NCBI GenBank assembly: GCA_027070385.1 | Contig: JALXDW010000433.1 | Location: 1 to 11,929, forward strand | Direction of reading: 5' to 3' | Length of the DNA stretch: 11,929 bases | From: Chromatiales bacterium | GTDB taxonomy: Bacteria > Pseudomonadota > Gammaproteobacteria > UBA6429 > Thiohalophilaceae | In this document: piece by piece, positions 1-7,013 of the stretch | Layout: each line of letters begins with the position of its first letter | How positions within the stretch are numbered: the stretch's first letter is position 1 | Position numbers and translations under genes: made by a program | Notes under the pieces: generated by a model | The model's database searches: none | What the model saw: only the letters and a program-made list of their open reading frames with translations | Told to the model about the DNA's origin: nothing

Positions 1-325
1 GATCGTGAGATTATCCTGAGAGAATAAGGGTAAATAGGAGAACTGGCAATAAATTCCTAGTTTTATTATGGTTACAGCGAGCAACAGGGGCTCAAGTGCT
101 AATTGTTAATCAATTTCATACTCATCGCTTTTATCCGTTTCTTTAACCCTCGATTCCCAGCTATATCATACAGAATTAAGTTTCCAGCCTACATTACCGA
201 AATTTTTCTTATGTTTAGCGGTACTTTTTCTTTTGCGATCATAAACTCATCCTTTTCCAGATTAATTGCTCTCTCTAATATATAATTGCCACACTTTGTT
301 ACACTTTTTTTAAAAACGCAGATTA
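1..325. other. AT-rich intergenic region upstream of mutS
   Basis: No convincing gene is visible. The first 27 bases on the + strand read as eight codons then TAA (ending ILRE-stop) and could be the tail of an upstream gene, but they are too short to support. A 60-codon + strand frame at 103-285 has no good ribosome binding site and a hydrophobic, low-complexity translation, so I do not call it. On the - strand, an ATG at 242-240 with a good AAGGA box begins a frame broken by TAG after 17 codons (189-191); it would otherwise run to 99. I see no RNA gene or clear terminator here. The mutS promoter should lie in the last 60 bases. Confidence 0.6.
281..286 (+). promoter_or_regulatory. Candidate -10 box for mutS
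   Basis: The hexamer TATAAT is a perfect sigma-70 -10 consensus and would start transcription near 293, giving a leader of about 33 bases before the mutS ATG. No good -35 box lies 16-18 bases upstream (CAGATT at 258-263) and there is no extended -10 TG, so in such AT-rich DNA the match could be chance. Confidence 0.3.
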
Positions 326-2917
326 ATGAAGAACAAAATTGAACAACACACCCCCATGATGCAGCAATATCTGCGCATTAAGGCCGAACACCCCGATATT
401 TTACTGTTCTATCGCATGGGTGACTTTTATGAGTTGTTTTTTGATGATGCTCACAAGGCAGCGAACCTGCTTGATATCACGCTAACCCACCGTGGCAAAA
501 CCAACGGTGAGCCTATCCCGATGGCCGGGGTGCCCTACCACGCTGCGGATAATTATTTAGCCAAACTGGTAAAACAGGGGCAGTCTATTGCTATTTGCGA
601 ACAAATAGGTGACCCAAAAACCAGTAAAGGCCCGGTTGCGCGTGAAGTGGTACGCATTATTACACCCGGAACCCTCACAGAGGATTCATTGCTGGATGAA
701 AAACAGATTAATTTACTCTGCGCGATTCATGTCGAACAAAAAGATAAAAACAGTATACCGCTGTTTGGTATTGCCAGTCTGGAACTTAGCAGTGGCCGTT
801 TTAATATTTGCCAGGTAAGTGGTCTGGAAAATTTAAAAAGTGAACTCACCCGCTTGCATCCTGCGGAAGTATTACTTAATGAAACCAATCCGCTTGATTT
901 GCAACAACAACTGCAACAAAATTACCCGGTTAGTTTTAAATTACAACACGAATGGTTGTTTAATCTAGAGCATGCCGAACAAACCCTGTCGGAACAATTT
1001 AAAGTAAAGGATCTGTCCAGCTTTGCCTGTGCGGATGTCCCTTTGGCCACCATTGCAGCAGGTTGTCTTATTGATTATCTTAAAACCACACAGCGTAGTG
1101 CTTTACCCCATATTCAGCGCTTTAAAATTGACCGGAAAAAAGATTATATTTTAATTGATGCCAGCACTCGCCGTAACCTTGAACTGGAATACCATATTGG
1201 CGGCCAGCACAACCATACACTGGCAGGTATTTTAGATTATACCGCCACCGCAATGGGCAGCCGCTTACTACGTCGCTGGATTCACCAGCCATTATGTGAC
1301 AAAACCGTTTTAACCGAACGACATCAACTGATTAATGAATTAATCGAACAACAACGTTACCCACAAATTGATAACACACTCAAACAGGTGGCCGATGCCG
1401 AACGTATTCTTACTCGTGTTGCATTAAAAAGTGCAAGCCCACGTGATTTATCGCGTTTAAGAACAACACTCATGGTGTTACCGGAACTGCAACAGACACT
1501 CAGTGATTTAAAAAGCCCGCTTATAGTAAAACTTGCACAGCAGATCAGTGAACACCCTGTAACATTAAATTTACTAAAAGCCGCCATTGTTGAAAACCCA
1601 CCGGTTGTGATTCGTGATGGTAACTTTATTGCCAAAGGCTATGATAGCGAACTGGATGAATTAAAAAGCCTGCAAGACAATGCCAGCGATTTTCTGAGTA
1701 ATCTGGAAGCACGTGAAAAACAACGTACCGGATTAAGCACTCTGAAAGTCGGATATAACCGGGTGCATGGTTATTATATTGAGGTCAGCCGTAATCAATC
1801 CGACAAAATGCCGGCAGACTACCAACGGCGTCAAACATTAAAAGCAAGTGAACGTTACATTACACCGGAATTAAAAGAGCTGGAAGACAAGGTGCTCAGC
1901 GCCAATGAGCGTGCGCTGGCACGTGAAAAGAAATTATATGATGATATTCTGGAACAACTGAATACCCAGTTACAAGCTTTGCAAACAACCGCCCGTGCGC
2001 TGGCTGAACTGGATGTGCTCAATAATTTTGCAGAGCGTGCGCAAACGAATCACTATTGTATGCCCCACTTTACAAACACAAAACACAGCCAAAACAGTAT
2101 TGAGATTAAAGCTGGCCGGCATCCGGTGATTGAACAGGTTCAAAGCAACCCGTTTACACCCAATGACATTACGCTTAATCACAAACAACACCTGTTTATT
2201 ATTACCGGTCCCAACATGGGTGGCAAATCAACCTACATGCGGCAAATTGCGCTGATAGTGATCATGGCACACATTGGCAGCTTCGTGCCGGCAACAGAAG
2301 CCACGCTGGGTTTGACCGATCAAATTTTTACCCGTATCGGTGCTTCAGATGATCTATCCAGTGGCCGTTCCACTTTTATGGTTGAAATGACTGAAACGGC
2401 CAATATTCTGCACAATGCCACTGAAAACAGTCTGGTTTTAATGGATGAAGTGGGACGCGGTACCGGTACCCAGGATGGCATGTCTCTCGCTTGGGCCAGT
2501 GCCTGGTATCTGGCCGATAAAATAAAAGCCTTAACCTTGTTCGCTACCCACTATTTTCACTTGACACAGCTCCCTGACAAATTTGAAGGTTGTATCAATG
2601 TACACCTCGATGCCGTCGAACACGGTGATAGTCTGGTATTTTTACATCAAGTTAAACAGGGGCCAACGGATAAAAGTTACGGTATTCAGGTTGCCGCTCT
2701 TGCCGGATTACCCAAGAGTGTGATTCAACTGGCAAAACAAACACTCGCTGCATTTGTCGAAGAGCCCCCGTTACCCCAAACAAACCATGCTTCTGCAGAC
2801 AACCGCCAAGTAGAAACCGATTCTGCACTGAAAATGGCACTACAAAATATTGATATAAATCAAACAACCCCCATCGAAGCACTGAAACAACTCGAACAAC
2901 TCAAAAAATTACTCTAA
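326..2917 (+). CDS. mutS: DNA mismatch repair protein MutS
   Basis: MutS recognises mispaired and looped-out bases and recruits MutL in an ATP-dependent way in the cytoplasm. At 863 aa it matches the usual bacterial length (about 853 in E. coli). The N-terminal mismatch-binding domain carries the Phe-X-Glu motif in GDFYELF (Phe34, Glu36). Connector and lever/clamp regions follow. The C-terminal ABC-type ATPase has Walker [10 protein letters not shown] (628-636), the conserved [22 protein letters not shown] block, Walker [11 protein letters not shown] (Asp707, Glu708) and the FATHYFHLT histidine switch. The protein ends with the usual LKKLL-type tail, so it is complete. One oddity is that the GTSTxDG motif after Walker B reads GTGTQDG (713-718), losing a normally conserved serine. 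The ATG at 326 has no good Shine-Dalgarno; I keep it because the protein start aligns with the family. fdxA follows 78 bp downstream. Confidence 0.97.
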   Translation: MKNKIEQHTPMMQQYLRIKAEHPDILLFYRMGDFYELFFDDAHKAANLLDITLTHRGKTNGEPIPMAGVPYHAADNYLAKLVKQGQSIAICEQIGDPKTSKGPVAREVVRIITPGTLTEDSLLDEKQINLLCAIHVEQKDKNSIPLFGIASLELSSGRFNICQVSGLENLKSELTRLHPAEVLLNETNPLDLQQQLQQNYPVSFKLQHEWLFNLEHAEQTLSEQFKVKDLSSFACADVPLATIAAGCLIDYLKTTQRSALPHIQRFKIDRKKDYILIDASTRRNLELEYHIGGQHNHTLAGILDYTATAMGSRLLRRWIHQPLCDKTVLTERHQLINELIEQQRYPQIDNTLKQVADAERILTRVALKSASPRDLSRLRTTLMVLPELQQTLSDLKSPLIVKLAQQISEHPVTLNLLKAAIVENPPVVIRDGNFIAKGYDSELDELKSLQDNASDFLSNLEAREKQRTGLSTLKVGYNRVHGYYIEVSRNQSDKMPADYQRRQTLKASERYITPELKELEDKVLSANERALAREKKLYDDILEQLNTQLQALQTTARALAELDVLNNFAERAQTNHYCMPHFTNTKHSQNSIEIKAGRHPVIEQVQSNPFTPNDITLNHKQHLFIITGPNMGGKSTYMRQIALIVIMAHIGSFVPATEATLGLTDQIFTRIGASDDLSSGRSTFMVEMTETANILHNATENSLVLMDEVGRGTGTQDGMSLAWASAWYLADKIKALTLFATHYFHLTQLPDKFEGCINVHLDAVEHGDSLVFLHQVKQGPTDKSYGIQVAALAGLPKSVIQLAKQTLAAFVEEPPLPQTNHASADNRQVETDSALKMALQNIDINQTTPIEALKQLEQLKKLL

Positions 2918-2995
2918 AAACTCGCAACAACTGACTTTTGGCATTAGAATACGCAACCAATTAATCTTTCATTTTGGCTTTAGGAGTTTCCCCGT

Positions 2996-3319
2996 ATGAC
3001 CTACATCGTGACTGACAACTGCATATTGTGTAAATACACAGACTGTGTTGAAGTATGCCCAGTTGACTGCTTTCACGAAGGCCCCAATTTTCTGGTGATC
3101 GACCCGGACGAATGCATTGACTGCACTTTGTGTGAGCCGGAATGCCCGGCCAATGCCATTTTTGCCGAAGATGAAATACCCGATGGTATGGAAAACTTCC
3201 TTGAACTCAACGAAGAACTGTCACGTGAATGGCCAGTGATAACGGAAATGAAGCCCGCCCTTCCTGAAGCTGAACAATGGGATGGAAAGAAAAACAAGCT
3301 ACAATATCTGGAACGTTAA
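2996..3319 (+). CDS. fdxA: Seven-iron ferredoxin FdxA ([3Fe-4S][4Fe-4S])
   Basis: This is a small cytoplasmic electron carrier of 107 aa, very close to Azotobacter vinelandii ferredoxin I from end to end, including the C-terminal extension that ends KLQYLER. By comparison with FdI, Cys9, Cys17 and Cys50 would bind the [3Fe-4S] cluster, and Cys21, Cys40, Cys43 and Cys46 the [4Fe-4S] cluster. The two extra cysteines typical of the family (Cys12, Cys25) are also present. A strong AGGAG ribosome binding site (2982-2986) lies nine bases before the ATG, much better than that of mutS. A TAGAAT hexamer at 2945-2950 may be a -10 box, but its -35 is poor. The physiological redox partner is not known from the sequence. 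The gene follows mutS, as in many gammaproteobacteria, and runs 21 bp ahead of the addB-like gene, so the two may be co-transcribed. Confidence 0.96.
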   Translation: MTYIVTDNCILCKYTDCVEVCPVDCFHEGPNFLVIDPDECIDCTLCEPECPANAIFAEDEIPDGMENFLELNEELSREWPVITEMKPALPEAEQWDGKKNKLQYLER

Positions 3320-3340
3320 ACGTTTTAACAAAAGGAACCG

Positions 3341-6334
3341 ATGTCTGCAATTAAACTTTATTTAACGTCGTTTGCGGACAACCCACTCGATACTGTTGCT
3401 CAACAAATTATTGAGCAACATAAAACGAGCCTTCCCCAACTTACCGATACCATTGTGCTTACCGCACAAGCTAATATAGCTTCTGAACTGCGTCACAAGC
3501 TGCTCAATTATGCCCGGCAGCAACATGTTCAGGCCTTACTCGGGCCACAGATCATCCCTATGCAGCAATGGTTGCAATCATTCCAACCTGAGAATATCCG
3601 GGTTGTTAACAGCACCACCCAGGAATTAATACTGGTCGAAGCGCTGCGTCAACATCAGAGTATACTGGGCTCTGCCAGTCCCTGGGTTTATGCTCGCAGC
3701 CTGCTACAGTTATTTCAGGAATTAACAGCCAACAAAATTAAGCTACCCAATAATGAACAGGACTTTATCAAACAGATTAGCCAGGCCTATGGCGTATCTG
3801 AAACACTGAATAGTCAGGATAAAACCAGTCATATAGAAGCACTCAGTCGTGAGGCACACTTTGTTTATACCTTATGGTATGCCTGGCATGAACAGTTAAA
3901 TGCTTACAAAGTGGTTGACTCACAAACTGCATTATTGCTTGCAATGCAAAATGCGACAAAAATATTAGCAACCCAATCCAAACTGAATTTCTATCTGCTT
4001 GGTTATGAAAAACTGACTCAAACACAATACCAGTGGCTGGAACAATTAAGCCAGCAACACGATATTCATTATTTCTTACAGGGACAATACCAACAAACAT
4101 CCAGCTCACTCGATACACGACAATACCATCCTGATAAACATATAACCGACTGTGTTAACCAGCTGTTACAACACAAAGCACAACTTCAGGAACCACGTCA
4201 TAATAACCCCGAGCCATCATCCATACGCCTGCAATTTTTAAATACTGTTTATCGTACCCAGGAGGCTCCACTTTTAGAAAGAGCCCAGACTTATCAAGAT
4301 CAAAATACCCACCCCCTTAACAATGTACATATTTTTGCTGCTAATAATGCTGAACAAGAGGCACGTGCCATTGATATTCAATTACGACGTTGGCTATTGG
4401 AAGGTAAAACCCGACTCGCAATCGTCACTGAAAACCGTCGCCTTGCACGACGCGTGCGTGCCTTGCTTGAACGTAGCGGAGTACATTTACAAGATGCAGC
4501 CGGTTGGGCATTATCCACTACCCGTGCTGCCACTATTGTAGAACGCTGGTTAGAATGTATCGAGCAGGACTTTAACTACCTGGCTCTTTTGGATCTTTTA
4601 AAGTCACCCTTTATCTTCCCTGAATATGATCATGATAGCTTGCATTATGCTGTTTATCGTCTGGAACAGGACATTATACGGCATGAAAATATCAGCAGCC
4701 ATATTAACAGTTACCGTCGTGCCATTACCAAACGTCGAGATCGATTACCTGACTGGTTCGAAGAAACCCACACGATTATCAACACTGTGCTTCAACAACT
4801 GGAAACAGCGGCTGAACCACTGCTGCAGCTCGGTCAACAACAAAATATCACGCCAGCCGGATTCATCCAGGGTATTCTGGATTCTTTTAACCCGCTGGGG
4901 TTAACAACCTCTCTTGCAAATGATGCGGCCGGCATAGAAATTATTAACCTGCTAGAAAAATTAAAGGTTGATTCGGAACTGATTCAGCTAGAATTTGACT
5001 GGAGTGAAGCCAGGGCATGGCTGGCACTGCAACTTGAGGGTAGCCGCTTTATGCCCCCGGCCAGTCAAACACAGGTACAACTGATTGGCTTGTCACAAAG
5101 CGCCCAACAGAAATTTGACGGCTTAATTATTGCGGCAGTTGAAGAAGAATTTCTACCCGGTTCCCCCAGTACTTCAGCCTTTTTCAATGACGCAGTAAAA
5201 TATGAACTCGGCCTTGCGACCTCTTTACAGGAAAAAAATGAACGCTTCTATCATTTTATGCGTTTATTAAATGCCAGTGACTCTATATTACTTAGCTACC
5301 GTAATCAGGGGGACAATGGTGAACCAATAAAACCCAGTAGCTGGCTTGCATTAATTGAACAATTTTACCGGTTAGCTTTCAATGCAGACCTGAAAGACCA
5401 AACATTGCAACAACTCGTCAACGCTCCCGAAAACACATTTACCCATCCTGCACCACGACCTGCGATGGAAGCACAACAACCCCGGCCTTCTTTACCTGAA
5501 AATTTAATTCCTGAAAAAATATCCGCATCACACTATCAGGAACTGATGAACTGCCCTTATCTTTTTTATGCTGCACGCTGCCTGAAACTCGAAGCCACCG
5601 ATGAAATACGTCAGGCACTTTCCAAAGCGGATTATGGTGAACGGATTCATCAGTGCCTGGAGGCGTTTCACCATAAAAGCGGTAAACTACCCGGCCCCTT
5701 CAAGGAAAAAGTCAGCGAACTTAATCGTGATGCAGCCGCTGAACTGTTGAACGCAATAATCAAGGAAGTTTTCAGTCGTGATTTAACTGATAACCACGAA
5801 CATCAGGCATGGTATTTACAAGCAAAAAAAATTATCCCTCATTATCTGGATTGGCAGATCCAACATCAACAAAATTGGAATGTTTATAAGGTTGAGCAAC
5901 AGTTAACAAAAGAACTTGCCATTAATCACAAGCATAAATCTTTGGAAATCAGAGGGCGACTTGATCGTATTGACAAAAATCCGCAGGGACTCGGTGTTAT
6001 CGACTATAAAACAGGTGAAGTCAGTTCCAATAAAAATGTTGAAACCGGAGAACAAGTTCAGCTGCCCTTCTACCATACCTTACTGCAAGATGAGCAACAC
6101 CAAGTTAGCGAGGTTGAATACCTCGATATAAAAAGTAACCATGTTAAAACAAAAGCCAAGCTCAGCGGTGAACAACTCGAGGCGATTGCTGAAGAATCCA
6201 CAGAACGTCTCAAGGAAATTTTCAACCAACTCCACACACAGACAGGCTTACCTGCATGGGGTGACAAAACAACCTGTGACCGCTGCAATATGCAGGGGAT
6301 TTGCCGTAAACAGATGTGGCAGGATCAACTTTAA
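3341..6334 (+). CDS. addB: AddB-like PD-(D/E)XK nuclease, iron-sulfur type
   Basis: This is a 997-aa protein with the layout of the AddB subunit of AddAB helicase-nucleases, which process double-strand DNA ends for RecA-dependent recombination. The N-terminal half resembles an inactivated helicase: residues 1-100 show no Walker A P-loop, and the middle has the family block AIVTENRRLARRVRALLERSGV followed by AGWALSTTRA. The C-terminal nuclease contains His770, GRLDRID with Asp875, VIDYKTG with Asp888 and Lys890, and a Gln907-x3-Tyr911 motif, so the catalytic set looks intact. Cys738 together with the terminal CX2CX5C (Cys979, Cys982, Cys988) matches the four-cysteine iron-sulfur staple of AddB. 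An AAGGAA box (3332-3337) sits close to the ATG. The protein is shorter than Bacillus AddB and fits the roughly 900-aa proteobacterial AddB-related group better. The symbol is used in that homologue sense. The addA-like partner lies 679 bp downstream instead of directly adjacent. Confidence 0.85.
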   Translation: MSAIKLYLTSFADNPLDTVAQQIIEQHKTSLPQLTDTIVLTAQANIASELRHKLLNYARQQHVQALLGPQIIPMQQWLQSFQPENIRVVNSTTQELILVEALRQHQSILGSASPWVYARSLLQLFQELTANKIKLPNNEQDFIKQISQAYGVSETLNSQDKTSHIEALSREAHFVYTLWYAWHEQLNAYKVVDSQTALLLAMQNATKILATQSKLNFYLLGYEKLTQTQYQWLEQLSQQHDIHYFLQGQYQQTSSSLDTRQYHPDKHITDCVNQLLQHKAQLQEPRHNNPEPSSIRLQFLNTVYRTQEAPLLERAQTYQDQNTHPLNNVHIFAANNAEQEARAIDIQLRRWLLEGKTRLAIVTENRRLARRVRALLERSGVHLQDAAGWALSTTRAATIVERWLECIEQDFNYLALLDLLKSPFIFPEYDHDSLHYAVYRLEQDIIRHENISSHINSYRRAITKRRDRLPDWFEETHTIINTVLQQLETAAEPLLQLGQQQNITPAGFIQGILDSFNPLGLTTSLANDAAGIEIINLLEKLKVDSELIQLEFDWSEARAWLALQLEGSRFMPPASQTQVQLIGLSQSAQQKFDGLIIAAVEEEFLPGSPSTSAFFNDAVKYELGLATSLQEKNERFYHFMRLLNASDSILLSYRNQGDNGEPIKPSSWLALIEQFYRLAFNADLKDQTLQQLVNAPENTFTHPAPRPAMEAQQPRPSLPENLIPEKISASHYQELMNCPYLFYAARCLKLEATDEIRQALSKADYGERIHQCLEAFHHKSGKLPGPFKEKVSELNRDAAAELLNAIIKEVFSRDLTDNHEHQAWYLQAKKIIPHYLDWQIQHQQNWNVYKVEQQLTKELAINHKHKSLEIRGRLDRIDKNPQGLGVIDYKTGEVSSNKNVETGEQVQLPFYHTLLQDEQHQVSEVEYLDIKSNHVKTKAKLSGEQLEAIAEESTERLKEIFNQLHTQTGLPAWGDKTTCDRCNMQGICRKQMWQDQL

Positions 6335-6367
6335 GCTTCTTTTTGTTTTTGAACCACGGTGGACACA

Positions 6368-6481
6368 GTGAAATTAATAGTATTCGAAAAAGAAGAGAGC
6401 CTTATCGACACATCAGTACAAGAATTCATAGGCATCAGGTTTAAAGTGAGTCGGGTTGGAAAAGTTCATAAGTGCCCGTAA
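6368..6481 (+). CDS. Possible 37-aa small ORF after addB
   Basis: A GTG start is preceded by GGTGGA (6358-6363), and the frame encodes 37 residues (starting MKLIVFEKEESLID if GTG is read as Met). The composition looks protein-like, with mixed charged and hydrophobic residues and no low complexity. The stop codon lies inside the left arm of the first 43-bp repeat. It could be a remnant of a gene cut short by the repeat array or a chance frame. I recognise no family, and no membrane segment or signal peptide is visible. Confidence 0.2.
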   Translation: MKLIVFEKEESLIDTSVQEFIGIRFKVSRVGKVHKCP

Positions 6482-6593
6482 AGAAAAGAAACGGGCACTA
6501 AAAAAAGATCATAAGTGCCCGTAAAGAAAAGAAACGGGCACTAAAAAAAGATCATAAGTGCCCGTAAAGAAAAGAAACGGGCACTAAAAAAAA
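6464..6593. repeat. Three 43-bp tandem repeats with hairpins
   Basis: Three units of exactly 43 bp begin at 6464, 6507 and 6550. They differ only at the second base of the unit (GTTCATA in the first, GATCATA in the others) and in the length of the last A run. Each holds the 9-bp inverted repeat AGTGCCCGT / ACGGGCACT around the loop AAAGAAAAGAA, at 6471-6499, 6514-6542 and 6557-6585, followed by an A run. Each right arm can equally pair with the left arm of the next unit across a 14-base spacer, so two folding registers compete. On neither strand does a T run directly follow the hairpin, so these are not ordinary intrinsic terminators. The last A run supplies the U tract of the adjacent minus-strand terminator. 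Near-identity of the copies suggests recent slippage or unequal exchange. Confidence 0.95.
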
Positions 6594-6611
6594 AGACGGC
6601 TTTCGCCGTCT
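6586..6611 (-). terminator. Intrinsic terminator of the minus-strand sRNA
   Basis: On the minus strand a perfect 7-bp stem, AGACGGC / GCCGTCT (6611-6605 with 6600-6594), closes a GAAA tetraloop. Eight T residues (6593-6586) follow directly. This is a canonical Rho-independent terminator. On the + strand the hairpin is followed by ATATATTGG, a poor U tract, so it is clearly directed at minus-strand transcription. There is no protein gene on the minus strand upstream of it, which is the first clue to a non-coding transcript. Confidence 0.9.
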
Positions 6612-6825
6612 ATATATTGGTAAGTCCCTTCAGGCTAATCCAGCCCGTTTTTATTCCCGCGCAGTACGAGTTCATCGGTAAATCCTGCAATATCCGTATT
6701 CTGCCTTCATCCTTCCATACAAGCTATCCCGCTTGAATTCACGATTCCATGTGAGAGCTTCCTAACTCTTACTTTTAACTTTAGTCAAATAATGGGGCTA
6801 TTTCCCCGGCCCCCACACCTGCACT
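6586..6825 (-). ncRNA. Candidate CsrB/RsmZ-type CsrA-sequestering sRNA
   Basis: The minus strand of 6625-6805 contains eleven GGA triplets (at + strand TCC positions 6625, 6639, 6655, 6683, 6693, 6710, 6714, 6727, 6746, 6760 and 6803), against about three expected at equal base composition. Many lie in hairpin loops: GGGGC/GCCCC (6794-6813), AGAG/CTCT (6754-6769), TCAC/GTGA (6739-6754), CAAGC/GCTTG with loop GGGATA (6720-6735), AATA/TATT with loop CGGA (6689-6700) and GGCT/AGCC with loop GGATT (6633-6645). The last three are classic CsrA/RsmA target hairpins. Several triplets have the preferred A-N-GGA context. The stretch ends in a strong intrinsic terminator, and the longest ATG frame inside is about 12 codons. 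By family knowledge such RNAs titrate CsrA/RsmA, usually under GacS/GacA (BarA/UvrY) control. The 5' end is inferred from the first hairpin; the estimated length of about 240 nt is similar to CsrC. No strong promoter is visible. Confidence 0.75.
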
Positions 6826-7013
6826 AATTTTGTTAAAGTACCATAAGTCGCAAACTTTACCCGAATAAGAATATAAAACTGTGAACGACTACACACTTTT
6901 AATCCTGTAAGATTCATTAATGGGAAAGATAACAAATAAAAACCGTTTCAACATCATGCGATGCTTTTTCTTGTAATATAAACGGTCTAATTTCGATTAA
7001 AAAATAACCACAC
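6826..7013. promoter_or_regulatory. Divergent regulatory region between sRNA and addA
   Basis: This AT-rich stretch should contain the promoter of the minus-strand sRNA and that of addA. For addA the best -10 is TATAAA (6977-6982), without a good -35. It overlaps the right arm of a perfect 7-bp inverted repeat, ACCGTTT (6942-6948) / AAACGGT (6980-6986). That repeat encloses a small CATC-ATGC-GATG hairpin (6952-6963) followed by CTTTTTC. For the sRNA, minus-strand TTGCGA with CAAAAT at a short 15-bp spacing is the best, but weak, sigma-70 match. Minus-strand CTTACA (6911-6906) equals one half of the GacA/UvrY box. No coding frame is convincing. Confidence 0.4.

Noticed and set aside
103..285. 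60-codon + strand frame upstream of mutS
   Set aside because: It has no Shine-Dalgarno, the translation is a hydrophobic Phe/Ile-rich product of AT-rich DNA, and it runs into the probable mutS promoter.
1357..1635. Minus-strand frame inside mutS, and similar shadow frames inside addB and addA
   Set aside because: They lie wholly within strongly supported genes in another frame and show no recognisable protein features.
2939..2956. Sigma-54 promoter (TGGCA ... GC) before fdxA
   Set aside because: The GG and GC elements are eleven bases apart and not ten, and the flanking consensus bases are missing.
6464..6593. CRISPR array
   Set aside because: The units are continuous 43-bp tandem repeats with no unique spacers, and no cas gene is nearby.
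6464..6593. A stack of three intrinsic terminators for addB
   Set aside because: The hairpins are followed by A runs on the + strand and by TATGATC before the T run on the minus strand, so none has the required adjacent U tract.
6601..6825. 6S RNA, tRNA or tmRNA in the addB-addA gap
   Set aside because: There is no closed long hairpin with a central bubble, no T-loop GGTTCGAATCC-like motif and no cloverleaf. The repeated GGA hairpins fit the Csr/Rsm type instead.
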